15,526 nt of DNA from an uncultured Eubacteriaceae bacterium (GCA_947058225.1 CAMSGF010000003.1:1-15526); one strand, 5' to 3'; shown: positions 6,514 to 14,144, counted from the stretch's first letter. Numbers and translations: made by a program. Notes: a model not told the origin generated them from the sequence alone.

Positions 6514-8443
6514 TTTTATCTCCCTCTTTTAATCTTATTTTATCATCTTTTTCCAAAATGTCATTTATCTCAATCCATTCATTCTCTTCTTCTTTTACTC
6601 TTGTTTCTATATCATCAAGCTCTTGTTTCGACATTTTTACATTTTTTGGATTTTTATAAAATTCACTATCCGCCATATTCGATAAAATTTCATTCTTTTT
6701 CTCTTCTAAATCTATCAAATTTTGCTCTATTTGTAAACTTCTTTCTTCATAATATTTTCTCTTGTTATTGCTTAATATAAAGTTTTCTTTCTTTTTTTGG
6801 ACATCTTTTTTCTTTATGACTTCTTTTCTTTCAACCTGACTCTTTTTATCCAGCAAGTAATAGTCATACCCACCGTCATATACCTTTATATTTTTATCAG
6901 ATACATTGATGATTTTATCGCATACGTTTTTTAAGTAGTATCTGTCGTGAGAAACACTTATGACAGTTCCCTCATATCTTTTAAGTGCATCCTCCAATAT
7001 TTCTTTGGTTTGTATATCAAGGTGGTTTGTAGGCTCATCCAATATAAGAATATTGGACGGCTCAATCATAAGTTTTGCAATGGCAACTCTCGCCCTCTCC
7101 CCACCTGAAAGAGAACTTATCTTTTTATAAGTTTCATCACCTTTAAAAAGAAGACACCCGAGAGTATTTCTTATATAGACATCATCGAGCATAGTCGCAT
7201 TCCTAAGCTCTTCTATAATAGTATTATCTTTATTTAAATTTGAATGTTCCTGCTCAAAATATAATATCTTCGCCTTGTGATTTATTTTTATAAGCCCACC
7301 ATCTGCTTTTAAATCTCCCGTAATAAGCTTTAAAAGAGTGGTCTTTCCCGTCGCATTTTTCCCGACTATTCCTATCTTACTCCCCTTTTCTGCCACAAAG
7401 TTTATATTATCAAATATCTCCTTTTTATCATTATATGCAAAGGAGAGATGGTCTACCACAATAGCCTTTTTGCTTATCATAGGAGTATAAATAAAACGCA
7501 TATACGCACTGTTTTCAACAAACGGTGAATCAATAACGTCCATTTTTTCAAGCAGTTTTTCCCTGCTTCTCGCTCTTTTTACGCTTTTTTCCCTGTTAAA
7601 CTGCTTTAATGTCTTTATGACCTCTTCTTCCTTTTTTATCTTATCCTGCTGCTTTTTATACGCATTTTCATAAGCATAAAGCCTATCTTGCTTTTTTCTT
7701 ACATACTCGGTGTAGTTACCTTTATACGAATACACCTTGTTATTTTCAATCTCAACAATCTTGTTCACAACCCTATCCAAAAAATACCTGTCGTGACTTA
7801 CAAGCAAAATTGTATTGTTAAAACTGCTTAAAAAATTCTCTAAAAATGACACGCTTTCTTCATCAAGGTAATTGGTCGGCTCGTCCAAGACGAGCACCTT
7901 TGGATTTTTCACAAGAAGCTTTGCAAGGGCAACACGCATCTTCTGTCCACCGCTTAATGAGGATACCTTTTTATTAAAATCATCCTCGCTGTACCCAAGC
8001 CCTTTTATAGTCCCGTTTATCATACTCTTGTATGAAAACCCGCCTTTTTTTTCAAATTCCTCGTTTAATTCATTGACATTTTCGTTTAAAATTTTTAGCT
8101 TTTCTATATTGTTTTCATTTTCTATTTTTAAATAGATATCATTTATTTTATTTTCTAACTCGATAAATTCCCCTGCCCCATCCAACACATTTTCATATAT
8201 GCTCTTATCCATATCCAAATCAAGATTTTGTCTTAAAAAGCCAAACTCCTCAACACCCTTTTTTGATATAACACCATCGTATTCATCGTCAAGCCCCATT
8301 ATCATATTAAGAAGTGTACTTTTCCCAGAGCCATTTCTTCCGACAATTCCGACTTTGTCCTTATCTCCTATTTCCAGACTTTTTATGCTAAATAAATGTG
8401 TTGCTCCAAAGTATTTTTCTAAATTTTGTAAAACTATCTTCAT
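6506..8443 (-). CDS. ABC-F family ATPase (ribosome-associated, Uup/YdiF-like architecture)
   Basis: A 645-residue protein with two ATP-binding domains and no membrane spans, as in ABC-F proteins that act at the ribosomal E site as translation factors or antibiotic-protection proteins. Domain 1 has GRNGSGKST (35-43), LSGGQ (163-167), LVLDEPTNYLD (184-194) and SHDRY (216-220). Domain 2 has GKNATGKTT (361-369), LSGGER (445-450), LILDEPTNHLD (466-476) and SHDRY (498-502). The charged linker, which reaches toward the peptidyl-transferase centre, spans about 240-325. A C-terminal coiled coil runs from about 530 to 645, as in Uup and YdiF. A GAGGG site is 7 nt upstream of the ATG. Nothing decides between a housekeeping role and resistance. 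A terminator lies just before the gene. Confidence 0.93.
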   Translation of the reverse strand: MKIVLQNLEKYFGATHLFSIKSLEIGDKDKVGIVGRNGSGKSTLLNMIMGLDDEYDGVISKKGVEEFGFLRQNLDLDMDKSIYENVLDGAGEFIELENKINDIYLKIENENNIEKLKILNENVNELNEEFEKKGGFSYKSMINGTIKGLGYSEDDFNKKVSSLSGGQKMRVALAKLLVKNPKVLVLDEPTNYLDEESVSFLENFLSSFNNTILLVSHDRYFLDRVVNKIVEIENNKVYSYKGNYTEYVRKKQDRLYAYENAYKKQQDKIKKEEEVIKTLKQFNREKSVKRARSREKLLEKMDVIDSPFVENSAYMRFIYTPMISKKAIVVDHLSFAYNDKKEIFDNINFVAEKGSKIGIVGKNATGKTTLLKLITGDLKADGGLIKINHKAKILYFEQEHSNLNKDNTIIEELRNATMLDDVYIRNTLGCLLFKGDETYKKISSLSGGERARVAIAKLMIEPSNILILDEPTNHLDIQTKEILEDALKRYEGTVISVSHDRYYLKNVCDKIINVSDKNIKVYDGGYDYYLLDKKSQVERKEVIKKKDVQKKKENFILSNNKRKYYEERSLQIEQNLIDLEEKKNEILSNMADSEFYKNPKNVKMSKQELDDIETRVKEEENEWIEINDILEKDDKIRLKEGDKND

Positions 8444-8460
8444 TCCTTTTCCCTCGCATT

Positions 8461-8488
8461 AAAAAGGCAGAGAATAACTCTGCCTTTT
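8461..8488 (-). terminator. Rho-independent terminator after the LCP gene
   Basis: A perfect 11-bp stem (8462-8472 and 8478-8488) with a 5-nt loop and five T on the minus strand. It sits 2-29 nt after the LCP stop and ends only 17 nt before the ABC-F start, so the ABC-F ribosome site follows it almost directly. Confidence 0.85.
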
Positions 8489-8489
8489 A

Positions 8490-9821
8490 TTAATTACTCG
8501 TATCCGGAGTAGTATCTCCGCCTCCCGTTTCGCCACCGCTGTTATCTCCACCTGAAGAATCTCCTCCTCCACCGGAAGAATCTCCACCACCGGAACTTCC
8601 GCCTGAAGAATCTCCTCCTCCAGAAGAAGAACCCCCACCGCCGGAGTTACCACCGCTGTTTGTGCCGCTACTACCACCTGAATTGTCGTCATTTGGTTTT
8701 GACGGAGTATCACTCGGCTTATCATCTGAAGAAGAATCTTTTGGTTTTGTAACACCGCTTCCACCTCCCGGATCCTTTGAAGAGTTATAAGACGTTCCGT
8801 CTGTAAGAGGGTCCTGTGTGAGCAGTTTTGCTTCAATTCCATATAATTCTTTTATAAACTGTACTCTTTCAGCCTGATTTACAACCCAAAAACTAAGTGA
8901 ATTTAATACTCCGTAGTTTCCAGGAAGTGTATATGTCTTTAAATTTTCAGTATCAAAATCTTTAAATTTATATCCAAGTGATGCAATATCCGCAAATGTC
9001 ATATCCGTTTCAATGCTGTCTTTTATAAGATTGTAAATTTTAGGTATCTTTGTAAAAGAATTGCTGTTTTTAAACTGCTCCAAAATAGCCTTTATTATGC
9101 TTTGCTGAACTGCGACCCTATCTATATCCCCACCTGCATAAGACCTGTATCTGCTGTAATACAATAAATCTTTGCCGCTTAAAATCTGCTTCCCTTTGTG
9201 TATTCTTATACCGTTTCCGCTGCCATGTCCGTAGTTTTCGTATATGTCCTCCTTGACATTAACCGTAACACCTCCCATAACAGTTGCAAGCTGCGGGATA
9301 GTGTCCATATCAACACCGACATAATGGTCAACGCTGACCCCACCCAACACATCACTGACAGTGTATTCCAAATATTTGATACCTTCCTTAAACACTTTAT
9401 CGGCATCAGCCCTGTCAGCTTCATTTAAGTTATTATAAGCGTGGGCAAATGCAGAATTTATCTTATCCCTGCCTGATGTATTGTATATATCGACCCTGCT
9501 GTCCCTTGGAGTTGAAACGAGCTTTACACTCTTTTCCTTTAAGTTAACACTTGCAAGCATTATCGTATCAGGACGGAAAATCGTTTCAGTCTGTGCCCTG
9601 TTTGAATTTCTGTCAAGTCCGAAGATAAGGATATTCATTTCATCCTCATTCAGCGTATCTTCAGCCGCTTTCTTTTTATATTCAAGTCTTGCATATTTCG
9701 GGTCTGTCATACCTTTAAAAATATTAAAACCCAAAGAATTTGCAAGAGCCACCGAACCGACACTTACAACAATAAGCGACGTCAGTACCCCAACTATTAT
9801 TTTAACTACTTTTGGATTCAT
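8490..9821 (-). CDS. LytR-CpsA-Psr (LCP) family protein with Gly/Ser-rich tail
   Basis: A 443-residue protein. LCP enzymes move lipid-linked polymers (wall teichoic acid, capsule or other glycans) onto peptidoglycan outside the membrane. Residues 7-27 form the single N-terminal anchor. The LCP domain spans about 62-250, with NILIFGLDRN (63-72), FRPDTIML (82-89), STPRDSRV (103-110), INSAFAHAYN, and YYSRYR followed by GGDIDRVAVQQ (about 211-230). The Asp and Arg residues are those that bind the metal and pyrophosphate. Residues from about 340 to the end are low complexity, first Ser/Pro/Lys/Asp, then Gly-Gly-Ser-Ser-Asp blocks (about 381-436), probably a flexible wall-facing tail. AGGAG is 8 nt before the ATG. 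Which polymer it attaches is unknown; the sugar transferase 3 kb downstream may belong to the same pathway (inference). Confidence 0.93.
   Translation of the reverse strand: MNPKVVKIIVGVLTSLIVVSVGSVALANSLGFNIFKGMTDPKYARLEYKKKAAEDTLNEDEMNILIFGLDRNSNRAQTETIFRPDTIMLASVNLKEKSVKLVSTPRDSRVDIYNTSGRDKINSAFAHAYNNLNEADRADADKVFKEGIKYLEYTVSDVLGGVSVDHYVGVDMDTIPQLATVMGGVTVNVKEDIYENYGHGSGNGIRIHKGKQILSGKDLLYYSRYRSYAGGDIDRVAVQQSIIKAILEQFKNSNSFTKIPKIYNLIKDSIETDMTFADIASLGYKFKDFDTENLKTYTLPGNYGVLNSLSFWVVNQAERVQFIKELYGIEAKLLTQDPLTDGTSYNSSKDPGGGSGVTKPKDSSSDDKPSDTPSKPNDDNSGGSSGTNSGGNSGGGGSSSGGGDSSGGSSGGGDSSGGGGDSSGGDNSGGETGGGDTTPDTSN
8515..8700 (-). repeat. Gly/Ser/Asp-coding low-complexity repeat inside the LCP gene
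   Basis: Imperfect tandem codons for Gly-Gly-Ser-Ser-Gly and Gly-Gly-Gly-Asp-Ser-Ser blocks encode the C-terminal tail. The DNA is a GGA/GGT/TCT-type degenerate repeat and could change length by slippage. It also opens alternative frames that are not genes. Confidence 0.7.
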
Positions 9822-9879
9822 ATTACATTCTCCTAAGTTTATCTAATCATTTTTATTATATTTAAATAAATTTTTAATA

Positions 9880-9895
9880 ATTATACTATATTATA
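9880..9895 (-). promoter_or_regulatory. Candidate -10 hexamers before the LCP gene
   Basis: Two TATAAT hexamers on the minus strand (9895-9890 and 9885-9880) lie in the 95-nt gap before the LCP gene. No matching -35 is clear at 17 bp, so this is only a likely promoter location. Confidence 0.3.
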
Positions 9896-9916
9896 TACAA
9901 AATTTCTACAAATTTT

Positions 9917-10384
9917 TTAATCTCCCCATATATTCTCAGGAATAACCTGCAAATGAGAACAAACCCTTCTCGCATACAACAAGGCTATTAAAAACACTAT
10001 ATGAACTATCGCCTCGTGATTCGCTTTTCCGATTATTGCAATAAATAAATCTATTGTGTATAAAAAGTTTAATACAGAATATGAAACCTTAATATTTCTC
10101 TTACAGAGAAATGTGCAAATTCCAAAAATTAACAAAAGAAGTGCTATCGCTCCAAAAAACAAAAATGCCATAACAACATTTCCATCTCCCATATAAATCT
10201 TGCCATGAGAATATAACTGACCTACCATCAATATATCCAAATAATCAAAATTTATATTCGTTTTTGTAATAAGCAAAAACAACTGAATAATCATTCCTAT
10301 AAATATAATAAGCGGAACAACGAATAATAATCTCGCCTTCCTTTCGTATCTTCCTCTTAATGCCTGATACTGAGCATAATTCAT
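9917..10384 (-). CDS. Small four-span membrane protein of unknown function
   Basis: A 155-residue protein that I do not recognise. It starts with a basic amphipathic segment (residues 9-18, RGRYERKARL) and has hydrophobic spans at about 18-40, 69-94, 99-117 and 121-137. A short polar stretch between the first two (GKIYMGDGN) is probably outside. It ends with the polar segment ENIWGD. The ATG overlaps the murB stop by one base (TAATG), with GGAG 8 nt upstream, so it is translationally coupled to murB. In many Firmicutes murB is followed by rapZ/whiA genes; this gene is not one of those. A 7-bp AT-only hairpin follows the stop, too weak to be a sure terminator. Confidence 0.75.
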   Translation of the reverse strand: MNYAQYQALRGRYERKARLLFVVPLIIFIGMIIQLFLLITKTNINFDYLDILMVGQLYSHGKIYMGDGNVVMAFLFFGAIALLLLIFGICTFLCKRNIKVSYSVLNFLYTIDLFIAIIGKANHEAIVHIVFLIALLYARRVCSHLQVIPENIWGD

Positions 10385-11289
10385 TATTTCTCTCCTATAA
10401 ACTTGACTTCCGTTTGTAATTTTACACCGAATTTATTATATACTTTATCTCTTACATAATCAATAACATAAAGTATATCTTCTGTCCTCGCACTGCCAAG
10501 ATTTACTATAAAGCCGCAGTGCTTGTCACTTACCGCCGCACCGCAGTGTTCAAACCCCTTAAGTCCGCTGTCCTCTATGAGCTTTCCGGCAAAGTATCCC
10601 TTTGGTCTTTTAAAAGTCGACCCGGCTGATGCAAATTCCAAAGGCTGCTTTTCTTTTCTTCTTAAATTAAGTTCTGACATTTTTTGTCTTATCTTTTCTT
10701 TATCGCCTTTTTTAAGTCTGTATTTTGCACTTATCAAGATATCCCCGTTTTCTTGTATAACACTGCTTCTGTATCCAAGCTTTAACTCATCCTTGTTTCT
10801 TTTTACTATATTATTATCCTTATCAAGAACAACGACACTTTCTATTATGTCATTCATCTCACTTCCATACGCTCCTGCATTCATATACATAGCTCCACCG
10901 ACAGTTCCCGGAATCCCACTCGCAAATTCAAAACCGGTAAGGGAATTTTTTAAACACTCTCCCGCAACAGATGCCAAAGAATTTCCGGAGTAAGACGTAA
11001 CACTTTCCCCTTCTGCAACTATTCCCTTTAAACCTCCCATATATAACACGACACCTCTTATCCCCTTATCGCTGACTAAAAGATTTGACCCCTTTCCAAG
11101 CACAAAATAAGGATAATTTTCACTTTTTAATAAACAAATTATCTTTTTTAGCTCATCCGCACTTCCTATCTTAATAAATATATCCGCATTTCCGCCTGTC
11201 TTAAATGTCGTATGTTCACTCATCGGCTCATTTAACAAGATAGAATCGGAATTTATAATTTCCCTTAACTTTTTTAAAATATTTTCCAT
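10384..11289 (-). CDS. murB: UDP-N-acetylenolpyruvoylglucosamine reductase MurB
   Basis: A 301-residue FAD enzyme that reduces UDP-GlcNAc-enolpyruvate to UDP-MurNAc with NADPH, the second committed step of peptidoglycan synthesis in the cytoplasm. FAD-binding motifs are HTTFKTGGNAD (26-36), LGKGSNLLV (64-72) and SGIPGTVGGAMYMNAGAYG (124-142). Active-site residues fall where expected: Arg174 in GYRSS, the proton-donor Ser224 in SAGSTFKRP, and Glu294 in LQTEVKF. The length and absence of the extra loop fit the type II MurB of Gram-positives. The ATG overlaps the EamA gene stop by one base (TAATG), with a weak AAGGAT site about 12 nt upstream, and its own stop overlaps the next gene the same way, so all three are one transcript. 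Confidence 0.95.
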   Translation of the reverse strand: MENILKKLREIINSDSILLNEPMSEHTTFKTGGNADIFIKIGSADELKKIICLLKSENYPYFVLGKGSNLLVSDKGIRGVVLYMGGLKGIVAEGESVTSYSGNSLASVAGECLKNSLTGFEFASGIPGTVGGAMYMNAGAYGSEMNDIIESVVVLDKDNNIVKRNKDELKLGYRSSVIQENGDILISAKYRLKKGDKEKIRQKMSELNLRRKEKQPLEFASAGSTFKRPKGYFAGKLIEDSGLKGFEHCGAAVSDKHCGFIVNLGSARTEDILYVIDYVRDKVYNKFGVKLQTEVKFIGEK

Positions 11290-12176
11290 TATGATAGATC
11301 CTTTCTAAGAAATGAAAATTTCGTTTCCGCCATAACAAGAGCGATAAATATCACAACAAACCCAAGAAGTATCTGATATGTAAAGCTTTCGTTTAATAAT
11401 AAAATACCAAATACGGTTCCAAACACAGCTTCAAGACTCATTATAATACTCGCATGTGTTGAATTTGTGTATTTTTGTGCAACATTTTGAATCGCAAATG
11501 TGATAGCAGAACAAACTACCCCTAAATATAAAAGACCAAATACACTTTCCTTTTCAATAACAAACCCTCCGCCACCTAAAATCATCATAGATATTCCGCT
11601 TAAAACACCTGCCGACATCATCTGGAGCATAACGAGGAGCATTGGGTCATGTTTTTTTGAAAAAATACCGACCATTGAAACGTGAAGCCCCCAAAAGACA
11701 GCTCCGATTAAACTCAATATATCATACTTTTCTATGTAAAATCCGCTTTTTAAGTCGATAGTTAACAAAAATATCCCAATAATCATTAAAACCACCGCAA
11801 AAATATTATATTTATCAGGTTTTTGTTTTGTGACTATAAGTGTTATCAAAGGCACAAAAGCGACATAAGACGCAGTTAAAAATGCACTCTTTCCGGCAGA
11901 GGACTTCTCAAGTCCAAGCGTTTGAAACAAAAAGCCGAAAAATAAAATCATTCCGATAAATACTCCTGCTTTTACAGTTGCCATATCCATTTTCTTTAAT
12001 TTATTAAAATTTATTACAATAAGTGCTATGGATGCTATAAAAAATCGTATAAACAGCACCTGATATGAATCATAAAACCCCAGTGCTTTTTTTGTAAATA
12101 TAAATCCGCTGCCCCATATAGCTGCCATTATAAGCAGTGCAAAATCTGCCAAATATTCTCTTCTTTTGTCAATCAT
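11289..12176 (-). CDS. EamA-family (DMT superfamily) transporter
   Basis: A 295-residue protein with about ten hydrophobic spans arranged as two EamA repeats (about 12-137 and 152-286). Visible family features are AAIWGSGFIFTKKAL at the start of the first repeat, FRFF-like residues in the second span (LFIRFFIASI, 41-50) and the final-span motif near LNESFTYQILLGF (261-273). Members export metabolites, amino acids or drugs across the inner membrane; the substrate cannot be inferred. It is the first gene of the transporter-murB-membrane protein transcript. The ATG has CAGGG about 10 nt upstream, and an extended -10 lies about 40 nt upstream. It diverges from the SDR gene at 12339. Confidence 0.88.
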   Translation of the reverse strand: MIDKRREYLADFALLIMAAIWGSGFIFTKKALGFYDSYQVLFIRFFIASIALIVINFNKLKKMDMATVKAGVFIGMILFFGFLFQTLGLEKSSAGKSAFLTASYVAFVPLITLIVTKQKPDKYNIFAVVLMIIGIFLLTIDLKSGFYIEKYDILSLIGAVFWGLHVSMVGIFSKKHDPMLLVMLQMMSAGVLSGISMMILGGGGFVIEKESVFGLLYLGVVCSAITFAIQNVAQKYTNSTHASIIMSLEAVFGTVFGILLLNESFTYQILLGFVVIFIALVMAETKFSFLRKDLS

Positions 12177-12197
12177 CGTCTTTTCCCTGCCATTTAA

Positions 12198-12226
12198 AAA
12201 TTAATATTAATTTATATATTATATCA
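12198..12226 (-). promoter_or_regulatory. Extended -10 promoter of the EamA-murB operon with adjacent palindrome
   Basis: On the minus strand TGATATAAT (12226-12218) is a full extended -10. The -35 at 17 bp (TACACT) is poor. Just downstream, 12198-12213 is a perfect 16-bp AT-only palindrome in the leader, a possible operator although such palindromes also arise by chance in AT-rich DNA. Confidence 0.5.
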
Positions 12227-12299
12227 TATTTATACATTTTAGTGTATTTATTTTAATTACAATATAAGATTTATTTCTATACAAAAATAAATTAAAATA

Positions 12300-12308
12300 T
12301 GATAAAAT
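12300..12308 (+). promoter_or_regulatory. Candidate extended -10 of the first SDR gene
   Basis: TGATAAAAT lies about 31 nt before the ATG at 12339. No convincing -35 is visible at 17 bp. A second TATAAT closer to the gene is too near the ribosome site. Confidence 0.3.
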
Positions 12309-12338
12309 AAAAAATAATATAATCAAAAGGAGAAGGAT

Positions 12339-13091
12339 ATGTTACAAAAAAAGACAGCACTCATCACAGGAGGAGCGACGGGGATTGGAAAGGCGGTTGT
12401 CAAACTTTTTGCAAAAAACCATGCTAAAATCGCTTTAAACTACCGCTCAAGCGAAGAAAGTGCAAGAAAAATTGAAGAAGAATTAAAAAATAACGGAGCT
12501 GATGTCTTTTTGATAAAAGGAGATATTATAAATAAAGAAGATTGCAAAAGAATTGTTGAAGAAACAGTAAAACATTTCGGAAGCTTGGATATTCTAATAA
12601 ACAATGCGGGAATGGGGCTTGAAAAGAAAAGCATTTTAGATATAACAGATGATGAGTTTAATAAGATTATCGATATAAATTTAAAGGGAACATATCATAT
12701 GAGCATAAACGCACTAAGGGTTATGGAAAAGCAGGAAAACGGAGGTTCAATAGTCAGCATATCAACGTCTGCAGTGGCACAGCCAAGCAGCGGAAACGGA
12801 CCATATGCTATGTCAAAAACGGGGATTGAATTACTTATGCGCTCCATCGCACAAAATCATGGAGTAAATAAGGTAAGGTGCAACATAGTCGCACCCGGTC
12901 CCACAAAGACACAGATGTTTGAATCATATTTTGATGAAGAAAAGAAAAACAGAGTCGTAAATGAAATTCCACTAAGACGCTTTGGTGATACTATGGAAGT
13001 TGCAAATGCCTGTCTTTTCTTTGCAAGCGATATGTCAAGCTATGTGACAGGACAAAAAATCCACGTAGACGGCGGGAGAACAATAAGATAA
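12339..13091 (+). CDS. FabG-like short-chain dehydrogenase/reductase, probably NADP(H)-dependent
   Basis: A 250-residue classical SDR. The cofactor loop GGATGIGK is at 11-18, and Asn-Tyr-Arg-Ser at 34-37 after the second strand suggests NADPH. INNAG is at 87-91, the catalytic Ser is at 142, and Tyr156 and Lys160 (YAMSK) form the active site, with APGP at 185-188. The C-terminus (VTGQKIHVDGG) is typical of the FabG branch. The sequence cannot separate 3-oxoacyl-ACP reductase from sugar, polyol or alcohol dehydrogenases. No other fatty-acid genes are near, while a DeoC-type aldolase and another SDR follow on the same strand, so a carbohydrate-type substrate is my preference. AAGGAG lies about 6 nt before the ATG. 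No terminator is seen after it. Confidence 0.88.
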   Translation: MLQKKTALITGGATGIGKAVVKLFAKNHAKIALNYRSSEESARKIEEELKNNGADVFLIKGDIINKEDCKRIVEETVKHFGSLDILINNAGMGLEKKSILDITDDEFNKIIDINLKGTYHMSINALRVMEKQENGGSIVSISTSAVAQPSSGNGPYAMSKTGIELLMRSIAQNHGVNKVRCNIVAPGPTKTQMFESYFDEEKKNRVVNEIPLRRFGDTMEVANACLFFASDMSSYVTGQKIHVDGGRTIR

Positions 13092-13104
13092 AGAAGATAA
13101 AAAA

Positions 13105-13176
13105 ATGAAAACAAAAGAGATAAAAGGACTGCTTAGCAAAATTCATATTCATACAGGAGCGAGTAAGGGCTCATAA
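13105..13176 (+). other. Possible tiny ORF or gene relic (23 codons)
   Basis: An ATG-to-TAA frame of 23 residues (ending HTGASKGS) begins 13 nt after the first SDR. It has no clear ribosome site and no recognisable family. Its composition is less AT-rich than the spacer that follows, so it could be the remnant of a lost gene. It is weakly supported as a coding sequence. Confidence 0.2.
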
Positions 13177-13177
13177 T

Positions 13178-13325
13178 AAAAATCAATTATTCTAATTCAT
13201 ATTAAATATAATTTTATTAAGGAATTAAAAAAAAGAAAAAAAAATAATACCTTAATAAATAGTTTAAAAACAGATTTATAATAAAAATACACTATTATAA
13301 ATTATGAAATATAACTTAATAAAAG
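13178..13325. repeat. Diverged AT-rich repeat copy upstream of deoC
   Basis: This segment aligns along its length with 14309-14455. Shared blocks include CAATTATTCTAA, AATAGTTTAAAAA and ATAATAAAAATA, in the same order with small indels. Within it are two sub-units, near 13178 and near 13272. The second holds a dyad centred on GAAAT (13299-13317, one mismatch in the arms) about 23 nt before the deoC ATG, and a TATAAT at 13277-13282 that could serve as a deoC -10. Confidence 0.65.
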
Positions 13326-13340
13326 CAAGAGGAGAAAAAA

Positions 13341-14021
13341 ATGAATATAAATTTAAAAGATTTAAATAGAATGATTGATGTCAGCACTGTAAGAACTGAT
13401 ATTATAATGGAAGAAGTCGACCAAATGATTGAAATCGTAAAAAAATACAACTGTGTATGTGCATCTCCTATGCCTTGGGTAACAAAGTATACGATAGATG
13501 CATTAAAGGACACACCTGATACAGTTGTAACGGGAGTTGTAGCATTTCCTGCGGGAGCAGAGGTAACCGATATAAAGGTTGCAACTGCAAAAAGCAACAT
13601 TGAACTTGGATGCAAAGAACTCGATATGGTAAGTAACGTCAGTGCATTAAAATCAGGAAAGTACGACTACTATAGAGATGATATTAAAGCTGTCGTTGAA
13701 GCAGCTGACGGAGTGCCTGTAAAGGCGATTATTGAAATTTGTTATTTAACTGATGATGAAATTAAAAAAGCGAGTGAATTATGTGTTGAAGCAGGTGTTA
13801 CATACGTAAAGACGGGAACAGGCTGGGGACCAAAACCTACGACTGTTGAAACAATCAAACTTATAAAAAGCACTATCGGAGATTCGGCTCTTATTAAGGC
13901 TGCAGGCGGAGTCAGAGATTTAGACACTGTTATAAAGATGATTGATGCAGGATGCAACAGATTCGGACTTGGGGTCAGAACTGCCGAAACTATTTTACAG
14001 GCAGCGAAGGAACAGGCTTAA
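13341..14021 (+). CDS. deoC: Deoxyribose-phosphate aldolase (DeoC) family protein
   Basis: A 226-residue class I aldolase of the DeoC/FbaB superfamily. DeoC cleaves 2-deoxyribose-5-phosphate to glyceraldehyde-3-phosphate and acetaldehyde. Expected residues are present: Asp95 in ELDMVSNVSALKSG, the Schiff-base Lys157 in YVKTGTGW, and the proton-relay Lys186 in IKAAGGVRD. Other family blocks are MIDVSTVRTD (11-20), VVAFPAGAE (66-74) and IIEICYLTDDEI (130-141). The order and length fit the family. An AGAGGAG site is 6 nt before the ATG. Usual partners such as thymidine phosphorylase or phosphopentomutase are absent here, and two SDRs flank it, so the natural substrate may differ from deoxyribose phosphate. 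The symbol is by family only. Confidence 0.85.
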   Translation: MNINLKDLNRMIDVSTVRTDIIMEEVDQMIEIVKKYNCVCASPMPWVTKYTIDALKDTPDTVVTGVVAFPAGAEVTDIKVATAKSNIELGCKELDMVSNVSALKSGKYDYYRDDIKAVVEAADGVPVKAIIEICYLTDDEIKKASELCVEAGVTYVKTGTGWGPKPTTVETIKLIKSTIGDSALIKAAGGVRDLDTVIKMIDAGCNRFGLGVRTAETILQAAKEQA

Positions 14022-14052
14022 AATTTATTTATTTTAGATGACAGAAAAGAAA

Positions 14053-14094
14053 TGTGCCTATAAGATTACTAACACCAACTCAATATAGGTCACA
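14053..14094 (+). other. Long hairpin downstream of deoC
   Basis: TGTGCCTATA (14053-14062) pairs with TATAGG-T-CACA (14084-14094), a 10-bp stem with one bulged T and a 21-nt loop. No T run follows, so it is not a standard terminator. It lies 31 nt after the deoC stop, before the repeat array, and may stabilise the deoC message end or be a remnant. Confidence 0.4.
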
Positions 14095-14125
14095 GTAAAA
14101 AATTCATAAATATAATCAATTAATA

Positions 14126-14144
14126 AAATTATTAAATATAATTT
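14126..14144. promoter_or_regulatory. AT dyad with TAAAT spacer (copy A)
   Basis: A perfect 7-bp dyad, AAATTAT-TAAAT-ATAATTT, within the repeat array. It is a candidate operator or hairpin. Being pure A/T in very AT-rich DNA, it is weak evidence alone. Confidence 0.3.

Noticed and set aside
8459..8842. 127-codon minus-strand ORF rich in Val, Glu, Leu and Ile
   Set aside because: It is an alternative frame through the Gly/Ser-coding repeat of the LCP gene; the repetitive DNA keeps the frame open and the peptide is low complexity with no ribosome site.
9899..9916. 7-bp hairpin after the four-span membrane protein as a terminator
   Set aside because: The stem is A/T only and is not followed by a T run, so it would be unstable; the LCP gene may simply be read from the same transcript or its own promoter.
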